Assembly: GCA_025965435.1 (NCBI GenBank)
Contig: JAOPWZ010000101.1
Coordinates: 1 to 42,560, forward strand
Direction of reading: 5' to 3'
DNA from: Aeromicrobium sp.
GTDB taxonomy: Bacteria; Actinomycetota; Actinomycetes; Propionibacteriales; Nocardioidaceae
DNA: 42,560 bases
Shown here: piece after piece, positions 35,890 through 42,560 of the stretch
Numbering within the stretch: position 1 is the stretch's first letter
Layout of the letters: every line of letters begins with the position of its first letter
Notes under the pieces: model-generated
Seen by the model: the letters and a program-made list of their open reading frames with translations, nothing else
What the model was told of the DNA's origin: nothing
Database searches by the model: none
Position numbers and translations under genes: made by a program

Positions 35890-36555
35890 ATGGTCCTGCG
35901 GATTGTGTTCGCGGACGACAACTATCTCGTCCGTGAGGGTGTGTCAGCCCTGCTGGGCCAGATCGACGAGCTCGAGCTGGTCGAGACCGTCGACGCGCCC
36001 GACGGCCTGCTGAAGGCCGTCGCGATCCACCGGCCGGACGCCGTGCTGACCGACATACGCATGCCGCCCAGCCACACGATGGAGGGCATCGTCGCCGCCA
36101 AGCAGATCCGCACGCAGCACCCCGGGACCGGAGTCGTGGTGCTGTCGCAGTACGTCGAGCCCGACTACGCGTTCGCGCTCCTCGAGGACGGGGTCGCCGG
36201 TCTCGGATACCTGCTCAAGGAACGGGTCACCCAGCTCGACGAGCTCGTCCGCGCGCTGCACGAGGTCTCCCGCGGCGGCTCGGCGCTCGACCCGAAGGTC
36301 GTCGAGGGCCTCATGGCCCGCAAGGCCGACGAGCAGGAGTCGCGCTTGCTGGGACTCACCGAGAAGGAACGGTCCGTCCTCGAGTCCATGGCGACGGGGC
36401 GCAACAACGCCACGATCGCCAAGACGCTCTACATGAGCGAACGCGCCGTCGAGAAGCACATCAGCTCGGTCTTCCAGAAGCTCGGGCTCGTGGAGGAGGC
36501 GGAGATCAATCGCCGGGTGATGGCCGTGCTGGCGTATGTCGAGGCGACCACCTGA
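35890..36555 (+). CDS. NarL/LuxR-type response regulator
   Basis: DNA-binding output of a two-component system, 221 residues. The receiver domain (1-120) has the acidic pair Asp9-Asp10, phosphoacceptor Asp55 (LTDIRMPP), Ser86 and Lys110 (GYLLKE). The LuxR-type helix-turn-helix runs from about 154 to 200 (LTEKERSVLESMATGRNNA, then SERAVEKHISSVFQKLGL). I chose ATG 35890 over GTG 35881: TAGTGT (35877-35882) sits 7 nt ahead, as for a leaderless mRNA. The kinase gene starts 2 nt after the stop, so both are one transcript. Confidence 0.93.
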   Translation: MVLRIVFADDNYLVREGVSALLGQIDELELVETVDAPDGLLKAVAIHRPDAVLTDIRMPPSHTMEGIVAAKQIRTQHPGTGVVVLSQYVEPDYAFALLEDGVAGLGYLLKERVTQLDELVRALHEVSRGGSALDPKVVEGLMARKADEQESRLLGLTEKERSVLESMATGRNNATIAKTLYMSERAVEKHISSVFQKLGLVEEAEINRRVMAVLAYVEATT

Positions 36556-36557
36556 CC

Positions 36558-37850
36558 ATGTCCGCGCTCGCGATCCGCCGAAGCAGCCACCCCGACCGGG
36601 TCGGGGGCGCGATCGTCGTCGCGGGTCTCGCGGCGTTCGTCGGGGCCGTCTATCTGGTGGTGGTGCTCGGAGGGGGCGCGCTGATCGGGCACACGTCGTC
36701 GCCGGACACCCGCCTCTCGATCCTCGCGACGCTCGTGGTCGCGCTGGGTCTCAACCCGGTCCAGGCTCGACTGCATCGACTCAGCCGCCGGGTCGTCAGC
36801 GGCGAGCGGCGGCGTCCGTACGACGTCCTGAGCCGTTTCGCCTCGTCGGTCACGCAGTCGCACGACGACGACGTCCCCGTCACCATGGCCCGCGTCCTCG
36901 CCGAGGGCACCTGCGCCGCGTGGGCCCAGGTGTGGCTCCTGGTGGGACACGAGCCTGTCCTCGCGGCGGCCTGGCCCGAGCACGCCGGTGACGCTCCGTA
37001 TCGTCCGGTGGCAGACGGTCAGCACGCACGTCCCGTGCAGCTGAACGGCGAGGCACTCGGCGAGATCCGCATCCAGAAGCGGCCGGACCAGTCGCTGACC
37101 CCCGTCGAGCGGCAGCTCTTCGACGAGCTCGCGACCCAGGCGGGGCTGGTGCTGCATGGCACCCGACTGCGCACGGAGCTGGCGCGCCGGCACGAGGAGC
37201 TGCTGCGTCGAGCCGACGAGCTGCGGGCGTCCCGTGCCCGGATCGTCGAGACACAGGACGCCGAGCGGCGCCGGCTCGAGCGCGACATCCACGACGGGGC
37301 GCAGCAGCACCTCGTCGCCCTCGCGGTCAACCTCCGCCTCGCGCAGTCACTCGCTGCGACGTCCCCGGAGGCGGGCGCCACGGTCCTCGCCGCCCAGGTC
37401 GCCGCAACCGACCTCGCCATCGCGACCCTCGTCGACCTGTCCCGCGGGATCTATCCCGGCACCCTCAGCGAGTGCGGGATCGGACCGGCCCTCCGCACTG
37501 CCACCACCTCGACGACGGTGCCGGTCGAGATCCAGGACGGCACGACGGGCCGTCTCCGGCCGGACGTCGAGCTCGCGGTGTACTTCTGCTGCCTCGAGGC
37601 GGTGCAGAACGCGCTCAAGCACGCTGCCGCGTCCCGCGTGCGGGTGACGCTCGACGAGAACGACGCCGCGCTGGTCGTCGTCGTCGCGGACGACGGGAGC
37701 GGATTTCCCGTGGACGGCACACGGGACGGGGTCGGCCTGAGCAACATGCACGACCGCCTCGACGCGGTCGGCGGCCGGCTCACGATCCATGCGTCATCGG
37801 CCGGCACCGTCGTCACGGCCCGGCTGCCGCTGGACGGGGACCCCGCGTGA
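36558..37850 (+). CDS. Sensor histidine kinase, HisKA_3 type
   Basis: Likely kinase for the preceding response regulator, 430 residues. Two N-terminal membrane helices (about 15-40 and 52-68), a GAF-like region (about 85-200), a coiled linker, then the dimerisation helix with phosphoacceptor His245 (ERRRLERDIHDGAQQHL). The ATPase domain is intact: N-box EAVQNALKHA (Asn351), DDGSGF (378-383) and GVGLSNMHDRL (391-401). There is almost no extracytoplasmic loop, so sensing may be within the membrane, in the GAF-like part, or through the neighbouring membrane protein. The stop shares GTGA with the next gene. Confidence 0.92.
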   Translation: MSALAIRRSSHPDRVGGAIVVAGLAAFVGAVYLVVVLGGGALIGHTSSPDTRLSILATLVVALGLNPVQARLHRLSRRVVSGERRRPYDVLSRFASSVTQSHDDDVPVTMARVLAEGTCAAWAQVWLLVGHEPVLAAAWPEHAGDAPYRPVADGQHARPVQLNGEALGEIRIQKRPDQSLTPVERQLFDELATQAGLVLHGTRLRTELARRHEELLRRADELRASRARIVETQDAERRRLERDIHDGAQQHLVALAVNLRLAQSLAATSPEAGATVLAAQVAATDLAIATLVDLSRGIYPGTLSECGIGPALRTATTSTTVPVEIQDGTTGRLRPDVELAVYFCCLEAVQNALKHAAASRVRVTLDENDAALVVVVADDGSGFPVDGTRDGVGLSNMHDRLDAVGGRLTIHASSAGTVVTARLPLDGDPA

Positions 37851-39880
37851 CGCGCGTCGTCGCCTGGTCGCTCGCGGCGGCTGCGGCGCTGTGCGTCGTC
37901 GGCGACACCCTCGTCGTGTCGGCCTACGACTCCCTGTGGTCCTCGGACACCTGGGGGATCCATGGCTGGCCGCTCGTCGACGTCGCCGGACTCGGTTGCT
38001 CGGTGCTCGGAGCCGTGATCGTGACGGCGTACCCCCGTCACCCGATCGGCTGGTTGCTGGTGCTCGTCGGGGTGACCACCTCGATGTCCCTGCTCCTGGA
38101 GTCGTACAGCACGTGGGTCCTCGACCACGGCGGCCCGGCATCCACGTCGACCGGGCGGATGGCCGCCTGGGGCGCGCTCGCGCTCGGCGGGCCGTTCGCC
38201 CTCACCGTCCTCGGACTGATCTTCCTGACGGTGCCAGACGGTCAGCTGCTCTCGCGCCGTTGGCGCCCGGTCGCCTGGGTCACGTGCGTGGGTTACGGGC
38301 TGTCCCTCGTCGGACTCGCGCTCATCCCGCCGGAGGACATCGTCAGCAAGGCCGATGCGACCGCCGGATTCTCGGTGGGTGAGCTGCTGAGCTCGGTCGG
38401 GATCCTGCTCACGGCAGGAGCGCTGCTCGCCGCGGTCGCCAGCATGGTCATCCGGTTGCGGAGGTCGCACGATGAGGCCCGGCAGCAGCTGCGGTGGGTC
38501 GTCACCGCAGCGATCTTCGTGGCCCTCGCCCTCACCGCCATCCTGCTCGACCAGTCGCTGTCCGACGACGGCAGCCAGTCACCTGTCACGAGCATCCCGC
38601 TCTACGTCTCCTACGTCGCGCTGATCGCCAGCATCGCGATCTCGGTGCTGCGCTTCCGGCTGTACGACCTCGACCTGATCATCAGCCGGGCCGTGGTCCT
38701 GGCCTGTGCCACGGCTTTCGTCACGATCGCGTACGTCCTCCTGGTGGTGTCGGTCGGCGAGCGCCTCGACGGCGACGACGAGAGCTTCGGCCTGTCGCTG
38801 GCGATCACGGCGATCGTCGCGCTGGCGTTCCAGCCGCTGCGGCGCTGGGTCGTCCGTCTCGCCGACCGGGCTGCGTACGGACACCGGGCCCAGCCGTACG
38901 ACGCGCTGTCCGCGTTCAGCCGGCGCGCCGGCGCCGGCTCCGCACCCGACGAGCTGCTGCCTGCGGTGGCCGAGGCGGCCGGTCTCGCCGGATCTGCGCT
39001 CCAGTCGACCGCGCGGCTGGACCTGCCGGACGGCACCACCCGCTCCGCGACGTGGACACCCCGCGCCGCGCGACGCGAGACGCCGGGAGACTGGATCGAG
39101 CTGCCGGTCAAGGACCAGTCGGGCCCGCTCGGGATGATCCGGGTCCTGATGCCGGCGGCCCGCACGCTGCGACCCCAGGAGGAGCGGCTGGCCCGCGACA
39201 TCACCGACCAGGCGGCCGTGGCCTTTCGCAACACACGGCTCGAGGTCGCTCTCGCGAGCCAGGTCGAGCAGCTCGACCGCCGGACCGAGGAGCTGGCGGC
39301 CTCGCGAGGGCGGCTGATCCGGGCGAGCGACTCCGAGCGGCACCGCCTCGAGCTCGCGATCTCCGACGAGGTGCTGACCCGCCTGCGGCAGCTGAGGGCC
39401 GAGGTGGCGGGGGTGCCGCCCACCGGGCCGACGCCGGAGCAGGCTGCAGGCTTCGTCGCAGCCGCGACGACCGCACTCGAGAGCCTCCGGGACCTGACGA
39501 GAGGGCTGCACCCGACCCTCCTCACCCGTAGCGGGCTCGCGGCGGCGCTCCGGGCGCAGGTCGGACGCACCCCCGGCGCCACCCTGGTCGTCGCGCCTGA
39601 GGCACTGGGTGCTCGCTGGTCGGACCAGCTGGAGGCGGCGGCCTACTTCTGCTGCACCCGCGCCATGAGCCTCAGGCGTCCGCTGACCGTGACGCTGCGG
39701 GTCGTCCCGCCGTCCGGGTGCCTTGAGATCGAGCTCGAGGGCATCGCTCTCGACGCCGCCGCGCAGCAGTCGATGCTCGATCGTGTCGACGCTCTGCACG
39801 GCAGTCTCGAGGCCGGCGAGGACCGGGTCGTCATCCGGCTGCCCCCGTCGCCCGACCGCTCAGCCGTGCCGGTGAGCTGA
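37847..39880 (+). CDS. Degenerate sensor kinase (pseudo-histidine kinase) with ~10 membrane helices
   Basis: 677 residues: about ten hydrophobic helices (residues 1-330), a GAF-like segment (about 350-465), a coiled linker and a kinase-like C-terminus that aligns with the upstream kinase. The active residues are gone. The phosphoacceptor His of DIHDGAQ is Ser506 (AISDEV), the N-box Asn is Leu609 (YFCCTRAMSLRR against YFCCLEAVQNALKH), and the DDGSGF loop reads EGIALD. It retains TRGLHPTLLTRSGLAAALR, like the region after the dimerisation helix. It probably cannot phosphorylate and may act as a sensing partner of the active kinase. The start GTG 37847 shares GTGA with that gene. The last 21 nt overlap a convergent gene. 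Confidence 0.85.
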   Translation: MTRVVAWSLAAAAALCVVGDTLVVSAYDSLWSSDTWGIHGWPLVDVAGLGCSVLGAVIVTAYPRHPIGWLLVLVGVTTSMSLLLESYSTWVLDHGGPASTSTGRMAAWGALALGGPFALTVLGLIFLTVPDGQLLSRRWRPVAWVTCVGYGLSLVGLALIPPEDIVSKADATAGFSVGELLSSVGILLTAGALLAAVASMVIRLRRSHDEARQQLRWVVTAAIFVALALTAILLDQSLSDDGSQSPVTSIPLYVSYVALIASIAISVLRFRLYDLDLIISRAVVLACATAFVTIAYVLLVVSVGERLDGDDESFGLSLAITAIVALAFQPLRRWVVRLADRAAYGHRAQPYDALSAFSRRAGAGSAPDELLPAVAEAAGLAGSALQSTARLDLPDGTTRSATWTPRAARRETPGDWIELPVKDQSGPLGMIRVLMPAARTLRPQEERLARDITDQAAVAFRNTRLEVALASQVEQLDRRTEELAASRGRLIRASDSERHRLELAISDEVLTRLRQLRAEVAGVPPTGPTPEQAAGFVAAATTALESLRDLTRGLHPTLLTRSGLAAALRAQVGRTPGATLVVAPEALGARWSDQLEAAAYFCCTRAMSLRRPLTVTLRVVPPSGCLEIELEGIALDAAAQQSMLDRVDALHGSLEAGEDRVVIRLPPSPDRSAVPVS

Positions 39881-40255
39881 GGCCCACACCTCGGTCAGCC
39901 GTTCCGGACCGAAGGCGCCCTTCGGCACGTAGCCGGCCGCGCCGGAGCCGTCGATGTCGATGTCGTCCCGGTCGTACGTCGACAGCAGCACCACGACGGG
40001 TCCGTCGCCGGCGGCGAGGATGCGCCGGGACGCCTCCACGCCGTCGATGCCAGACAGGTTGACGTCCATCAGCACGAGCTGCGGTCGCAGAGCGCGGGCG
40101 GCTTCGACCGATTCCTCGCCAGAGTCCGCCGTGCCGACCACCGTGAACCCGTCGGTGGCGTCGACGACGTCCTGCATCGCCCGACGGTAGGACTCCTGGT
40201 CATCCACGACCAGGACCCGCACGTCGGGCTTCCCGGACCTCGCCTCGACCTCCAT
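39860..40255 (-). CDS. Single-domain (receiver-only) response regulator
   Basis: 131 residues consisting of one receiver domain and no output domain. Acidic pair Asp18-Asp19, phosphoacceptor Asp64 ([10 protein letters not shown]), Ser92-Thr93 and Lys112 (GYVPKG) are all in place, so it should be phosphorylated. It could be a phosphate relay or sink for the adjacent kinase, or act by protein contact. ATG 40253-40255 is chosen because an upstream start would reach into the icd terminator hairpin. It is convergent with the pseudokinase gene and overlaps its 3' end by 21 nt (39860-39880). Confidence 0.88.
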   Translation of the reverse strand: MEVEARSGKPDVRVLVVDDQESYRRAMQDVVDATDGFTVVGTADSGEESVEAARALRPQLVLMDVNLSGIDGVEASRRILAAGDGPVVVLLSTYDRDDIDIDGSGAAGYVPKGAFGPERLTEVWASAHRHG

Positions 40256-40293
40256 GCGACCAGTGTCGCGGCTCCAGCGCAGGCCCAGGAGGG

Positions 40294-40322
40294 GGTTGGC
40301 CGCACTCTCGGTACGGCCAACC
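40294..40322 (-). terminator. Hairpin after icd
   Basis: GGTTGGCCG (40294-40302) and CGGCCAACC (40314-40322) pair perfectly around an 11-nt loop, with three more G-C pairs possible across a bulged A. It begins 12 nt past the icd stop on the minus strand and precedes the receiver-only regulator gene, so it probably ends or attenuates icd transcription. No U-tract. Confidence 0.6.
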
Positions 40323-40333
40323 ACCCCTGTTCG

Positions 40334-42559
<2,226 letters not shown>

Positions 42560-42560
42560 G

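Overview
The window is a gene-dense, very GC-rich stretch of an actinobacterial chromosome. Signs are the strong G/C bias at third codon positions, frequent GTG and TTG starts, 4-nt ATGA/GTGA overlaps between neighbouring genes, coenzyme F420 biosynthesis genes, a monomeric NADP isocitrate dehydrogenase and a three-subunit succinate dehydrogenase. A Nocardioidaceae member (Aeromicrobium/Nocardioides type) is my best guess, but it is a guess from gene content. There are 37 protein genes. I see no rRNA, tRNA, CRISPR array, transposase or prophage, and no gene-free stretch over 300 bases.

Positions 1-21,009 are all on the minus strand. From the left: a coenzyme F420 block (cofC partial, fbiC, npdG) behind a structured leader, and an F420-dependent luciferase-like oxidoreductase of the Fgd family. 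Next comes a long nucleoside uptake and salvage operon read from 14,347 down to about 4,849: BMP-family lipoprotein, two-domain ABC ATPase, two permeases, cytidine deaminase, a cytochrome P450, thymidine phosphorylase, a MaoC hydratase and adenosine deaminase. Many of its junctions overlap by exactly 4 nt, so the genes are probably translationally coupled. The P450 is the odd member. Upstream lie an M20 amidohydrolase and a MarR/MFS pair with a clear operator, then sdhCAB.

From 21,096 the strands mix. A LysR gene is divergent from sdhC, and a LysR-type box sits inside the predicted sdhC promoter. trpS plus a 2H phosphoesterase (minus) diverge from galK, pheA and a double-GNAT gene (plus). These are followed by a DHA2 drug exporter, a complete sulfate ABC importer (sbp-cysT-cysW-cysA), a convergent DHA1 exporter, and a divergent MMPL transporter.

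Positions 35,890-40,255 form a signalling island: a NarL-type response regulator, a normal HisKA_3 histidine kinase, a second sensor protein that has lost its phosphoacceptor histidine and its ATP-binding residues, and a convergent receiver-only regulator overlapping it by 21 nt. The window ends with the complete monomeric icd gene.

Items most worth a second look: the P450 with a P450eryF-like I-helix inside the nucleoside operon; the kinase/pseudokinase island; two roughly 100-bp near-palindromic intergenic elements (17,467-17,577 and 22,017-22,112); and the structured leader of the F420 genes. None of these is proven new. Each rests on reading the sequence by eye.
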